Assembly: GCA_964023205.1 (NCBI GenBank)
Contig: OZ026839.1
Coordinates: 18,134,386 to 18,198,385 of the forward strand
Direction: 5' to 3'
Source of the DNA: Lutraria lutraria
Taxonomy: Eukaryota; Mollusca; Bivalvia; Venerida; Mactridae
Length of the DNA stretch: 64,000 nt
How positions within the stretch are numbered: the stretch's first letter is position 1; the number at the start of each line of letters is the position of its first letter. This document shows, one piece after another, positions 1 through 12,013 of this stretch. The notes below the pieces were generated by a model. The model was given only the letters and a program-made list of their open reading frames with translations. It did not search any database and had not been told where the DNA came from. Position numbers and translations under genes: made by a program.

Positions 1-1202
1 CCCATGTTAGAACTTGTCCTACATATAAATAAGACAAACATTCTGACAAAATTTGGTGAAGATCCAATCGAAACCATGAAAACTACAGCATAGACAAGGT
101 TTTCCTAAGATTTGACCTCGTGACCTAGTTTTTGACCCCAGACGACCTATGTTCGAATTTGTCTTACATATCATTAAGACAAACATTCTGACTAGGTTTG
201 GTGAAATACGATCAAAATTTGACATCTACAGTGTTAATAAGGTTTTCCTAAGATTTGACCTTGTGACCTGGTTTTTGACCCTAGGTGACCCATATTTGAA
301 CTTGTCCTTAATATCATTAAGACAAACAATCTGACAAGGTTTGGCCAAGATCCAATTAAAACCATGACATTTAGAGCTTTTACAAGATTTTTACCTAACA
401 TTTGACCTGGTGACCCAGTTTTTGACCCCGGCTGACCCATGTTCAACCTTGACCCACATATCATTGAGGCAAACATTCTGACAAGGTTTGGTGAAGATCC
501 AATTAAAACTGTTACATCTACAGTGTTAACAAAGTGTTCCTAAGATTTGACCTGGTGACCTAGTTATTGACCCCAGATGACCCATATTCATACTTGACCG
601 TTATATCATTAAAACAAACGATTTGACAAAGTTTGGTGAAGATCCAATAATAACTGTGAAATCTACAGTGTTAACATGGTTTTTCATAAGATTTGACCTA
701 GCGACCTAGTTTTTGACCCAAGATGACCCATGTTCGAACTCGTCCAAGATATTATGAAGACAAACATTCTGACAAGGTTTCATGATCATCCAATCAAAAC
801 AGTGACTTCTAGAGTGTTCACAAGGTTTTCCAGCAATTTGCCCTAGTGACCTAGTTTTTCACCGGAATGACCCATTATCAAACTTGACCTACATATTATT
901 AAAATAAACATTCTGACAAAGTTTCATGAAGATCCAGTCAAAACAGTGATTTCTAAAGTGTTCACAAGGTTTTCTCTTATTTGGCCCTGGTGACCTAGTT
1001 TTTTACCCAAAATGGCCCAATATCGAACTCGTCCGAGATTTTGTTGATATTAACGTTCTGACCCAGTTTTGCTAAAATTGAGCTAAAAATGTGGCCCCTA
1101 GTGTGGTCACAACATGAAGTTTGACGACGCACACCGCACGACGCCAGACGGAGAGTGATCCTAATAGCTCACTTTGTCACTTTGTGACATGTGAGCTAAA
1201 AA
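1..1202 (+). repeat. Family C modular repeat C1 (head outside window)
   Basis: Tandem monomers of about 130-140 bp carrying TTTGACCTNGTGACCTAGTT, GACAAACATTCTGACAAGGT and GAAGATCCAATCAAAAC, then a GACGACGCACACCGCACGAC segment and a hairpin foot ending GTGAGCTAAAAA. It looks almost the same as C5 near 50.3-51.4 kb. Noncoding; open frames in it change with monomer phase. Confidence 0.85.
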
Positions 1203-1763
1203 GGTTTTATACAGCAGTCTTTCATCCACAGATGGAAGCATTAAGCCATGCAATTCTACGTATAGACAATTGATCTGAACACATATCACAAGGTTATTTG
1301 TAAGACAATTATTTCTGTCAAAAACATCTATTTGTAACCTTGAAAACAGTACATAAATATTTATATGTTCTATAGCATATTGACTGTACATCTATTAAAA
1401 CAAAGGTATTGAAGAGAACAGACAAAAATGAATACATGATCAGTAGCTATTCAAACATTGATATTACATAGGTATTGCACAAAATATAATTGATACATGT
1501 ATACATCAGCAGAAGCTGTTAGAAGAATATAGATACAGTATTGCCAGACGAAAGCCTCTTGTACGCTCACATTGTTGGCTTTTGGCTTTTTCCACTTAAT
1601 TTTCAATTTGAAGAAACTTTTGTCAACCAAAATGTCAGATGGATGCACTGTTCACAATCATACAGCAATATATCCAAGAAAATATCAAATGATTCCAGCC
1701 AATACATAGTGATAAAAAAGTTGATCAAATAATAACTTTCAGTACTTAAGCAGCATAAAAACG

Positions 1764-2171
1764 ACGCCCATTTAACTCATAACGAGTGTAAAAATATCGA
1801 AATGCAGTTAGCAAGCTATGGGTTTTCCGAGTACGCACATGTAAAGATATTGACCAGGATTGACGTTTTGAATGTTATATTTGGTCAGGCGAGAAGTTCA
1901 TTTACGTTTTCAAGCCACCCCAAGTGACTGTGTCGTATGGTTATACGACCAAATTGTCCACCAACATGCAATAACTTTACATGTGCTGACTTGGAAAACC
2001 CTAAGCTAGCTAACTGCATTTCAATATTTTTACACAAAGGCCTGTATTCTTCAAAAGTTCGGAAAAACTTACCCTGTTGACATACAATATGGGTGCTCAC
2101 AACGAGGATGAAAGTTCCTCACAACATTTTGCCGAAGGATAAATTACACTCGTTAGGAGTTAAACAGGCGT
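1764..2171. mobile_element. Foldback-type MITE
   Basis: Long imperfect inverted arms: ACGCCCATTTAACTCATAAC at 1764 pairs with the complement of 2147-2171. A second block with AAATGCAGTTAGCAAGCT near 1800 pairs with the complement of about 1968-2040. No transposase. Flanking A-runs hide any target duplication. The minus-strand frame at 1885-2100 lies inside an arm and is not a gene. Confidence 0.55.
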
Positions 2172-2417
2172 GAAAACAATGGTAAAATGATTATACAGAA
2201 TGGATACATAAAAATAATATTACATGCAAAATGATATAAATTTTCATCAGTCATAATTATAATACCAAACCCTTTGAAAAGCCAAAACTTCTAAAAATTG
2301 AACAAGTTTCTAGGTAATTTCTACACAGTCTGTACTTGAAAATATCAGGACTTCCAAATTCTGAATACCAAACTTAACAGTTACATGACATATTTTTAGA
2401 CATGGTCACAAAACAAA

Positions 2418-3126
2418 AACAAGAGGGCCATGATGGCCCTATATCGCTCACCAGATAAAAAGACTCTTAGAGAAAATTATCATGAGCCTTTGTAAAATTA
2501 AGTGACCCAGGGGCGGGGCCAATTATGCCCCTATGGCAATAATTTGAACAAACTTGGTAGATGTCCACCAGACAATGCTACATACAAAATATGTAAGCTT
2601 TAACCTAAACCTTGAGGTTTTGGACAAGAAGATTTTTTTTATTTTCCTATTTAAGCCAATATAAATCATTTGAACCCCGGGGCGGGGCTAATTTTCACCC
2701 TGGGGCCATACTTTTAACAGACTTGGTAGAGGTCCACTAGACAATGCTACATACCAAATATCTTGGCTCTACATGTAGGTGGTCTTATGGTTTCGGACAA
2801 GAAGATTTTAAAAATTTTCCTAAACAGATTAGAGTAAACCCCAGGGCAGGGCCAATTTTGACCATGGAACAATAATTTGAGCAAACTTGGTAGAGGTCCA
2901 TTAGACAATGCTACACACCAAATTTCTTGTGGTCTTGTGGTTTTGGACAAGAAAAGAAGTTTTTCCTATTGGTTGCCATGGCAACCAGTTTTTAATGAAA
3001 TTAAATTTTTTTAACAACTTTGGAAGAGCTTCAAGCAAGGAACATCCATGTAAAGTTTCGTTGAAATTTGCAACGACGGACATCAAATGATCACAATAAC
3101 TCACCATGAGCACTTTGTGCTCTGGT
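2418..3126 (+). repeat. Family A modular repeat A1
   Basis: Head AACAAGAGGGCCATGATGGC; monomers of about 170 bp with GGGGCGGGGCCAATTTTGAC, GTCCACTAGACAATGCTACA and CTAGGCCTTGTGGTTTCGGA-like blocks; then TTGCCATGGCAACC; then a foot hairpin broken off at CTCTGGTG. At 3127 it joins family C sequence directly, an illegitimate-recombination junction. Confidence 0.85.
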
Positions 3127-3540
3127 GTCCTACATATAAATAAGACAAACATTCTGACAAGGTTTGGTGAAGATCCAATCAAAACCATGACAACTACAGC
3201 GTAGCCAAGGTTTTCTTAAGATTTGACCTTGTGACCTATTTTTGACCCCTGATGACCCATATTTATTCTTGTCCTTAATATCATTAAGACGAACAATCTG
3301 ACAAGTTTTGGCCAAGATCAAATCAAAACTGTGACATCTAGAGCTTTAACAAGATTTTTATCTAAGATTTGACCTAGTTTTCTACCCTGGCTGACCTATT
3401 TTCGACCTTGACCCACATATCATAGAGGCAAACACAAAGTTTGATGAAGATCCAATCAAAACTGTGACATCTACGAAGTTTTCCTAAGATTTGACTTAGC
3501 GACCTAGTTATTGACCCCAGATGACCCGTATTTGTACTGA
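3127..3540 (+). repeat. Family C fragment C2
   Basis: About three family C monomers (TCCTACATATAAATAAGAC, AAGATCCAATC, TTTGACCTTGTGACC) fused to the broken foot of A1 and lacking a foot of their own. Confidence 0.75.
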
Positions 3541-3695
3541 AATATTAATGACAAATTACCTAAATTTTAATTCACTAACAATTCAATCAGCGTTAATTAA
3601 GCTGGTTTTACTCCAGTGACTGAAGATGTGTTAAACTGCCAAACAAAACTAACATACAAATATTCAACATTTGTTCATACAGACTTCAGGGACCT

Positions 3696-4049
3696 TCAAG
3701 AAGGCCATGATGGCCCTGTATCGCTCACCAGAAAAACACTTTATAGAACAACATTTTTCACCTTTCTGCTATAAATGAGCCTATATAAATCAAATGAACA
3801 CTGGGGCAGTGCCAAAAGTTTTTCCTATTGGTTACCATTGCAACCAGAGTTTTTAATGAAATTTAATTTTTTGAACAACTTGGTAGAGGTCATGCAAGGA
3901 ACATCTCTGATAAGTTTTGTTGAAATTGCCCAACTGCTAAAGAAGGAGATTTGTTTAAAGCAATTTCTGACGCAATAACGGACACACGCACACACAGCAC
4001 GCAATCACAATAGCTCACCTTGAGCACTTTGTGTTCTGGTGAGCTAAAA
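3696..4049 (+). repeat. Short family A repeat A2
   Basis: Deleted copy: head AAGGCCATGATGGCCCTGTA, a partial monomer, the GAAATTGCCCAACTG block, a CGGACACACGCACACAC segment and a complete foot hairpin ending GTGAGCTAAAAA. Confidence 0.8.
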
Positions 4050-4666
4050 ATGAAAACCTGTTCAACTGATTCAAAGCACTGTTCTCATAACTTAATTGTA
4101 ATCCAACATCAATATAGTGCACATATTCTACCAATAATGTATCAACATGTATAAACTGATATTCAGTGTCCACATTATAATTCTTGACTGAAAAATACAA
4201 CATAAAACTGAATCTAACAAAATGACAACATTAACAAATGCCACTTTAGGTGAAATTCACAAACTACATGACAACATAGACAAAGGTGACCATTGGTGAT
4301 GTTTTTGGCACTTTTTGAACATTGGTCCACAACATAACCTGTAAATAGTTTTGCATCACATACTGTGTATTGTTAGCAATATATAGCGACCAACATTATC
4401 TAAATACTAATTACACAAGTAATCCTTTTTAATCAGTGGCTGGAAGCAGGCATTTACAAATCTACTATTTATGTCAATTTTTGGTGATGAATACTGCAAA
4501 TAATTTACATTGCATTTGTGAATTAGTTGTAGGATTATAAACTCTGATTTACTATCAGTTCATGGAAGCTAAACGGGTCAAAAGAATTGATGAACAAACA
4601 CAAGTTTCAGATGTACGTTTTGGCAAAAAATGAACAAACTATTATCTGCATACAGGTCATAAATAA

Positions 4667-5800
4667 AACAAGAGGGCCACGATGGCCCTTTATCGCTCAC
4701 CTGAGAACAAAGGCCAATAATTAATGACCAGGTAATATAGTTTCCATCTCGTAAAACTCATCTTTACGGGTATAATACTGTTAAACAAGCTAAAACGTAG
4801 CAAATTTTCCAATCCAAGGGCCCATAACTCTTGAAGTTGTGGTCCGATTCCACCCATAACTGAACCTGACCAAAACCATAAGGTCATACACATTCATTGT
4901 AAATATGATTAGGATCGGTGAATAAATGAAGGCGCTAGAGTGTAAACAAACTCAAATATAGCAAATTTTCTAAGTCAAGGGCCCATAAATCTTAAAGTTC
5001 AGGTCAGATTCCGCCCATAATCGAACTTGTCCAAGATCTTTTGGTTATACTCATTTACTAAAAATATGATTAGGATTGGTGAATAAATGAATGCGCTAGA
5101 GTGTAAACAAACTCAAATATAGCAAATTTTCTAAGTCAAGGGCCCATAACTCTTGAAGTTTTGGTCCGATTTTGCCCATAATCAAACTTATCCAAGATCT
5201 TTTGGTTATACACATTTACTGAAAATATGATTAGGATTGGTGAATAAATGAAGGGGCTAGAGTGTAAACAAGCTAAAATATAGCAAATTTTCAAAGTCAA
5301 GGGCCCATAAATCTTGAAGTTCAGGTCAGATTCCGCCCATAATCGAACTTGTCCAAGATCTTTTGGTTATACTCATTTACTAAAAATATGATTAGGATTG
5401 GTGAATAAATGAATGCGCTAGAGTGTAAACAAACTCAAATATAGCAAATTTTCTAAGTCAAGGGCCCATAACTCTTGAAGTTTTGGTCCGATTTTGCCCA
5501 TAATCAAACTTATCCAAGATCTTTTGGTTATACCCATTTACTGAAAATATGATTAGGATTGGTGAATTAATGAAGGGGCTAGAGTGTAAACAAGCTAAAT
5601 ATAGCAAATTTTGTAATTCAAGGGCCCATAACTCTAGAAGTTATTGTCCGATTTTGCCCATAATCGAACTTAGCCGAGACATTGTGGCCATATACATAGT
5701 GAGCAAGTTTAATCATGATTCGTTAAGAGCTGCGAATGATAGAGTGTAAACAAACTAATTGTGGACTTACGACGGACGCCAGACATTCAACGATCCTAAA
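4667..5800 (+). repeat. Family B modular repeat B1
   Basis: Head AACAAGAGGGCCACGATGGC; six monomers of about 160 bp with AAGGGCCCATAACTCTTGAA, CCAAGATCTTTTGGTTATAC and GGTGAATAAATGAAGGCGC; then a GGACGCCAGACATTC tail. The foot hairpin after GATCCTAAAA is lost. Confidence 0.85.
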
Positions 5801-6825
5801 AATATCAATTCTACAATGCTCATATTATACCAATTATGTTAACAGTAACATTTGTTTTATATCAACTACATGAACAGAAATTTAATACATCATTTTAAGT
5901 ACACATTATCTACTGATACACAAATTATAATCACTAAATCAAGCATCAGAGGAACAATAGATTCAAATAAAACAACAAGTTGCAGACTGTTCTAATTTCA
6001 ATGTACGCAAGGTAATGAGAAACAAAATTACAGGAAATAAAGGAATAACATTATTAAATTTAGCAAATATTAACTGTGACCCCTATTTGTATTGGCTATT
6101 ATTTACTGTGACCCATGCTTGTAGAATCCCACTGATTTTTTAGTACAGTTTTTTAAAACTACATTTACATAAGCTTACAGTATATAAACACAAACTAATC
6201 TTGAAACAGCTAGAAGGATTAGTAAAACATTGTGATATATGCTTTAACAGCATTCAGCACCTTACATATGAATATCCATGAATACCTATTGCATGAGATT
6301 TAATGAGGATTTGTTGATTTCCTACTTGCAATAGGTTTGTAACATTACAAGTTTAGTTTCAATTCAAACTTTACCCTTTAGTAGTGAACTAGGAATACCA
6401 ATGTTTTTTCTGCCAAAAAAACAAACCAAATAAATAAAAATATATTAGAAGTTCAAGATTAAAATTTTGTTAAGATTTATTTCCATGATAAGTTCAGCCA
6501 GTATCTACAGCATACTATATTGATCTTCATCTTATTTATTAAACAGTACACAAACAAGAAAATACCCTTTCATGATATAACTCAATAAAAGTAATAAAAA
6601 TATTTGAACTTATTGTTTTGTACTTAAACACTTTTGTACTTTTTAGTAAAATTATTAATTTTTTCCAGAACCTCTTTTCTGGAAAACAAACATTAAGTAA
6701 AATCCATCTAACAGCACTATCCTATGTTAAGATGGATCTTATGATGCATTTAAGAAGTTAAAAAGTACAACACTTGTGTGTGATTTCTTCAAATTTGTTC
6801 CCATGACAACTGTTCAAGCCAACAA
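5801..6825. other. 3' flank and probable 3'UTR of septin-7
   Basis: AT-rich sequence without recognised repeats or further coding exons. The part next to 6826 should be 3'UTR. Nothing else is visible. Confidence 0.5.
6476..6540 (-). promoter_or_regulatory. Candidate septin-7 polyadenylation signals
   Basis: Two minus-strand AATAAA hexamers, at 6535-6540 and 6476-6481, lie 286 and 345 nt after the stop codon in AT-rich, repeat-free sequence. Either could end the 3'UTR. In sequence this AT-rich the motif alone is weak evidence. Confidence 0.35.
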
Positions 6826-6859
6826 TCAGAATAATCCCTTCTTCTGTTTCTTGTGGGCA
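6826..6859 (-). CDS. SEPTIN7: Septin-7 terminal coding exon K with stop
   Basis: 34 coding bases after a TTTTTTCAG acceptor. It completes Asp465, then encodes AHKKQKKGLF and TGA (6826-6828). The phase fits exon J exactly, and the ending resembles the basic SEPT7 end (human KKGKIF). It lies 13 kb from exon J and is too short for ORF-based detection. Untranslated sequence must continue towards lower coordinates. Confidence 0.9.
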
Positions 6860-7495
6860 CTGAAAAAATAATAGAACCTATCAATAGTATTATTACAGGT
6901 ACTCTTGGATTTTCCTGAAAAATGAACATCACATGAACAAGGGACAACAAAGAAGGCATGGAAACAATGACTTCACTCAGGCATGTAGTTCACAAATTTT
7001 ATATTTATACATGTAAATATATTCATACTCTCAGTCAGCATACTGCATGTATCAAAGAGATTTTCATAAAAACTATCAGAATAATAATCTAGTTCTATTA
7101 TAGTGTGTATGGCACCTGTAACAGACCCAAGTTCAAAATTGTATACAGCCATAAATTTTTCTGAAAAGATAACACACTGTTTTTATCAAATTTGAAAATA
7201 AATTGGTAGAATTATTTTCATTAAGAATAGAATATCTGAGTTCTACCTTGTGTGACATGTCAGAACCAGGTCATCACTTATTAAAAAGTACACATATTAC
7301 AACAATCCTAAATACATTCTAAATCAGAGTCATGTTGACATGGTCATCCCCTATCTGATGTGTTTGCTTGTAACGGACAAGATAGAATTATGGTTCTTGA
7401 TCATTGCATAACTCCTAGTTTCCATCTATTAACATTTTAAATTTCAAGTCAATCCCATGTATAGTTTTGCAGTTACTCTCTGGACAAAAATAAGA
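6860..7495. other. Start-distal part of intron J-K, no recognised element
   Basis: Ordinary AT-rich intron between the terminal exon acceptor and repeat A3. No coding frame of note. Confidence 0.6.
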
Positions 7496-8604
7496 AACAA
7501 GAGGGCCATGATGGCCCAATATCGCTCACCAGCAAAAAAGACCCTGAGAGAAAAACATCATGAGCCTATGTAAAATCAAGTAACCTGGGGTCGGGGCCAA
7601 TTTTTACCCTGGGGTCATAATTTGAACAAACTTGGTAGAAATCTACTGGACAATACTACATATAAAATATATAAGCTCTAGGCCTTGTGGTTTCAGACAA
7701 GAAGATTTTTTAATTTTCCTATATAAGTCTATATAAATCAAGTGAACCCCGGGGCGGGGCCAATTTTCACCCTGGGCCATAATTTTTACAAACTTGTTAG
7801 AGGTCCATCTGACAATGCTACACACCAAATATCTAAGCTCTAGGCCTTGTTGTATTGGACAAAAAGATTTTTTAAATTTTCCTATATAAGCCTATACAAA
7901 TCAGGTGACCCCCGGGGCGGGGCCAATTTTGACACCAAGGCAATAATTTGAACTAACTTAGTAGAGCTCCACTAGACAATGCTACACACAAAATATCTAA
8001 GCTCTAGGCATTGTAGTTTCTGACAAGATTTTTAAAATTTCGCTATATAAGTCTATATAAAATCAAGCTTCCCGTGGGGAGGAGCCAATTTGACCCCAAG
8101 GCCATAATTTAAACAAACTAGAGGTAGAGTAGAGGTCCACTAGACAATGCTACACACCAAATATCTAAGCTCTAGAAATTGTAGTTTTTGACAAGAAGAT
8201 TTTTGAAATTTCCCTATAATTATAAGCATTTCTAAAATCAAGTTACCCCCGGGGCGGAGCCAATTTTGACCACAGGGCCATAATTTGTACAAACCTGGTA
8301 AAGGTCCACTAGCCAATGCTACACACTCAATATCTAAGCTCTAGGGCCTGTGGTTTTGGACAAGAAAAATTCCTATTGGTTGCCATGGCAACCTGAGTTT
8401 TTAATAAAATTAAATTTTTTGAACAACTTTGGTAGAGCTTCATGCAAGTAACATCCCTGTAAAGTTTCATTGAAATTGGCGAACTGCTTAAGAAGGAGAT
8501 ATTGTTTAAAGCAATTGTTGACACACTGACGCACGCACGGACGACGGACAACACTCGATCAAAATAGCTCACCATGAGCACTTTGTGCTCTGGTGAGCTA
8601 AAAA
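7496..8604 (+). repeat. Family A modular repeat A3
   Basis: Complete: head ACAAGAGGGCCATGATGGCC, five monomers, the TTGCCATGGCAACC block, a GCACGCACGGACGACGGAC segment and a full foot hairpin with arms AGCTCACC and GGTGAGCT. Frames at 7643 and 8327 on the minus strand are read through monomers. Confidence 0.9.
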
Positions 8605-8766
8605 GGGAAAAAATGTTCAGGAAATTGAATACATGTTTTGGGAGATATTTCTAAAACTGATCTTGATCACTGCACTTAGATGTCACATCTGCTTACACAT
8701 CAAGCTTTAAGTCAATAACTTGTGCAGATTTGGAGTTCTGCTGTGGACAAAACTTTATTAAAACAT

Positions 8767-10936
8767 AACAAGAGTGCTGCTAGCAGTACCAACGCTCGTC
8801 TGTTCACCTCCTCAGTGAGACCTATCTACCTATGAAGTTTCATGTTGCTACCTCTTACAGTTTCTGAGTTATGAGCTGCATTAATTTTCTTTGCACAGAC
8901 ACAGATAATGCAGAGATCACAATAGCCTGACTTATTCTTGATCACAATGGCTTGATGTATTCTTGATCACAATGGCTTGATGTATTCTTGATCACAATGG
9001 CTTGACTTATTCTTGATCACAATGGCTTGATGTATTCTTGATCACAATGGCTTGACTTATTCTTGATCACAATGGCCTGATGTATTCTTGATCACAATGG
9101 CTTGATGTATTCTTGATCACAATGGCTTGACTTATTCTTGATCACAATGGCTTGATGTATTCTTGATCACAATGGCCTGATGTATTCTTGATCACAATAG
9201 CCTGACTTATTCTTGATCACAATGGCTTGATGTATTCTTGATCACAATGGCTTGATGTATTCTTGATCACAATGGCCTGATGTATTCTTGATCACAATAG
9301 CCTGACTTATTCTTGATCACAATGGCTTGATGTATTCTTGATCACAATGGCTTGATGTATTCATGATCACAATGGCTTGATGTATTCTTGAGCACAATGG
9401 CCTGACTTATTCTTGATCACAATAGCCTGATGTATTCTTGATCACAATGGCTTGATGTATTCTTGATCACAATGGCCTGATGTATTCTTGATCACAATGG
9501 CTTGATGTATTCTTGATCACAATTGATTGATGTATTCTTGATCACAATGGTTTGATGTATTCTTGATCACAATGGCCTGATGTATTCTTGATCACAATGG
9601 ATTGATGTATTCTTGATCACAATGGCCTGATGTATTCTTGATCACAATGGATTGATGTATTCTTGATCACAATAGCCTGATGTATTCTTGATCACAATAG
9701 CCTGATGTATTCTTGATCACAATGGCTTGAAGTATTCTTGATCACAATGGCTTGATGTATTCTTGATCACAATGGCTTGATGTATTCTTGATCACAATGG
9801 CTTGATGTATTCTTGATCACAATGGCTTGATGTATTCTTGATCACAATGGCTTGATGTATTCTTGATCACAATGGCTTGACTTATTCTTGATCACAATGG
9901 CCTGACTTATTCTTGATCACAATGGCTTGACTTATTCTTGATCACAATGGCCTGATGTATTCTTGATCACAATGGCTTGACTTATTCTTGATCACAATGG
10001 CTTGACTTATTCTTGATCACAATGGCTTGATGTATTCTTGATCACAATGGCCTGACTTATTCTTGATCACAATGGCCTGACTTATTCTTGATCACAATGG
10101 CTTGATGTATTCTTGATCACAATGGCTTGATGTATTCTTGATCACAATGGCTTGACTTATTCTTGATCACAATGGCTTGACTTATTCTTGATCACAATGG
10201 CTTGACTTATTCTTGATCACAATGGCTTGATGTATTCTTGATCACAATGGCCTGACTTATTCTTGATCACAATAGCTTGACTTATTCTTGATCACAATGG
10301 CTTGACTTATTCTTGATCACAATGGCTTGACTTATTCTTGATCACAATGGCTTGATGTATTCTTGATCACAATGGCTTGACTTATTCTTGATCACAATGG
10401 CTTGACTTATTCTTGATCACAATGGCTTGACTTATTCTTGATCACAATGGCTTGACTTATTCTTGATCACAATGGCTTGACTTATTCTTGATCACAATGG
10501 CTTGACCTATTCTTGATCACAATGGCTTGATGTATTCTTGATCACAATGGCTTGATGTATTCTTGATCACAATGGCTTGATGTATTCTTGATCACAATGG
10601 CTTGATGTATTCTTGATCACAATGGCTTGATGTATTCTTGATCACAATGGCTTGATGTATTCTTGATCACAATGGCTTGATGTATTCTTGATCACAATGG
10701 CCTGATGTATTCTTGATCACAATGGATTGATGTATTCTTGATCACAATGGATTGATGTATTCTTGATCACAATGGCTTGATGTATTCTTGATCACAATGG
10801 CTTGATGTATTCTTGATCACAATGGCTTGATGTATTCTTAGTCACAATGGCCTGATGTATTCTTGATCACAATGGCTTGATGTATTCTTGATCACAATGG
10901 CTTGATGTATTCTTCGAAAACTGCTGAGCTAAAAAC
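8767..10936 (+). repeat. Modular repeat whose foot has become a minisatellite
   Basis: Head AACAAGAGTGCTGCTAGCAG, a short body with GTTTCTGAGTTATGAGCTG and a foot CTGCTGAGCTAAAAA at 10922-10936. Between the body and the final foot lies the 25-bp tandem array described separately. Without it the element would be about 160 bp. Confidence 0.8.
8905..10915 (+). repeat. 25-bp minisatellite, about 80 copies
   Basis: Unit TCTTGATCACAATGGCTTGA plus TGTAT. Two variable sites recur: CTTGA/CCTGA/ATTGA and TGTAT/CTTAT. The CTTAT form clusters around 9870-10510 and TGTAT predominates elsewhere, suggesting local spreading of variants. The unit matches GATCACAATAG of the modular-repeat feet, so it probably arose from the host element's tail. 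Confidence 0.95.
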
Positions 10937-11213
10937 CACTCAGCCTTCTAACTATGCATCATAATTAATTGTCACTATGACAAACAAGCATCTCAATTAT
11001 TTGAATAGCAAGATCATAAAACAGCATCTAGAAATGTTTACAACAACATTCATCATATAGTTTTTTACTACATGTATTTTCAAAGGTTTATATAGCTAGT
11101 TTTATACATCTGCAAACACATACATTTGTATTACATCAAAGCAATCATTGATAAAAATGTATATCATACTCAGACAAGGATTTTAACTGAACAATAAAAT
11201 ACTGAAGTGTTTG
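10937..11213. other. Intron sequence without recognised element
   Basis: AT-rich spacer between the minisatellite element and a short repeat. Nothing coding seen. Confidence 0.5.
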
Positions 11214-11430
11214 TGAAACACGGATGCCCCTGTGACCTTGACCTACTGACCTCAAAATCAATAGGGGTCATCTACATGTGATGACCAACCTCAAAACCAA
11301 ATCTAAGGAGTTTCAAATCTCGAATCTAAGTTTTCTAGTTATTGCCCAGACAAGGTTTGGTTATGGACTTACAGATGGACCGACACATGCAAAGCAATTT
11401 ACCCCCTTTCCTATGAAGGGGGCATAATAA
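11214..11430 (+). repeat. Family F short repeat F1
   Basis: Contains TGACCTTGACCTACTGACCT, AATAGGGGTCATCTACATG and a foot hairpin ACCCCC...GGGGGCATAATAA. The same family as F2 at 16421-16791. Confidence 0.7.
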
Positions 11431-12013
11431 AGAAGAATGGTAGCCTAATGTTTTGCATTGGTGTAAAGTGTACTCCTGAGTGCATTGCTACAAGATATTT
11501 ATTCACTGAGAACTATAATGACATGTTATAATCACTCACTTATAGTTGAGGTGGGTTATTGTAGGAGGAGTAGGTAAAACTATGAGGAAACAATAGCGAT
11601 TTTACAACACAAAGACATCTCAAAATACACCAATCTCATTAGTATATCAAACAGAACTGAGACAGAACTGGGAGACGGGCTTAAATGGGAATTAATTATC
11701 CCTAAATAAATACATGAATTCTCATTCTACCCAAATTATGGACAATTATCCCTAGTACAAGTATGACACACAAAATTCAACTGAGTACAGAAACAATGTT
11801 CAGTGTACCAACAGTTGTAGTGAGTGAAGTGACAAAAAAGGATGTGTTAAACTTTTAACCATATGTAAAATCAATAAAACGCCATTCCCAGATAAAACAC
11901 TATCATGTTAGTAGTTTTAAAACTACGCTGATATCATTTAATGAACAAATCTAGACTAACTGATTATACTGATTATCAGAATGTCTAGCAGACGAGACAA
12001 ATAACAAGAAATA
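11431..12013. other. Intron sequence without recognised element
   Basis: No repeat family, exon or structured element recognised. Confidence 0.5.

Noticed and set aside
8905..10915. CRISPR-like array
   Set aside because: Continuous 25-bp tandem units with point variants and no unique spacers, in a eukaryotic intron.
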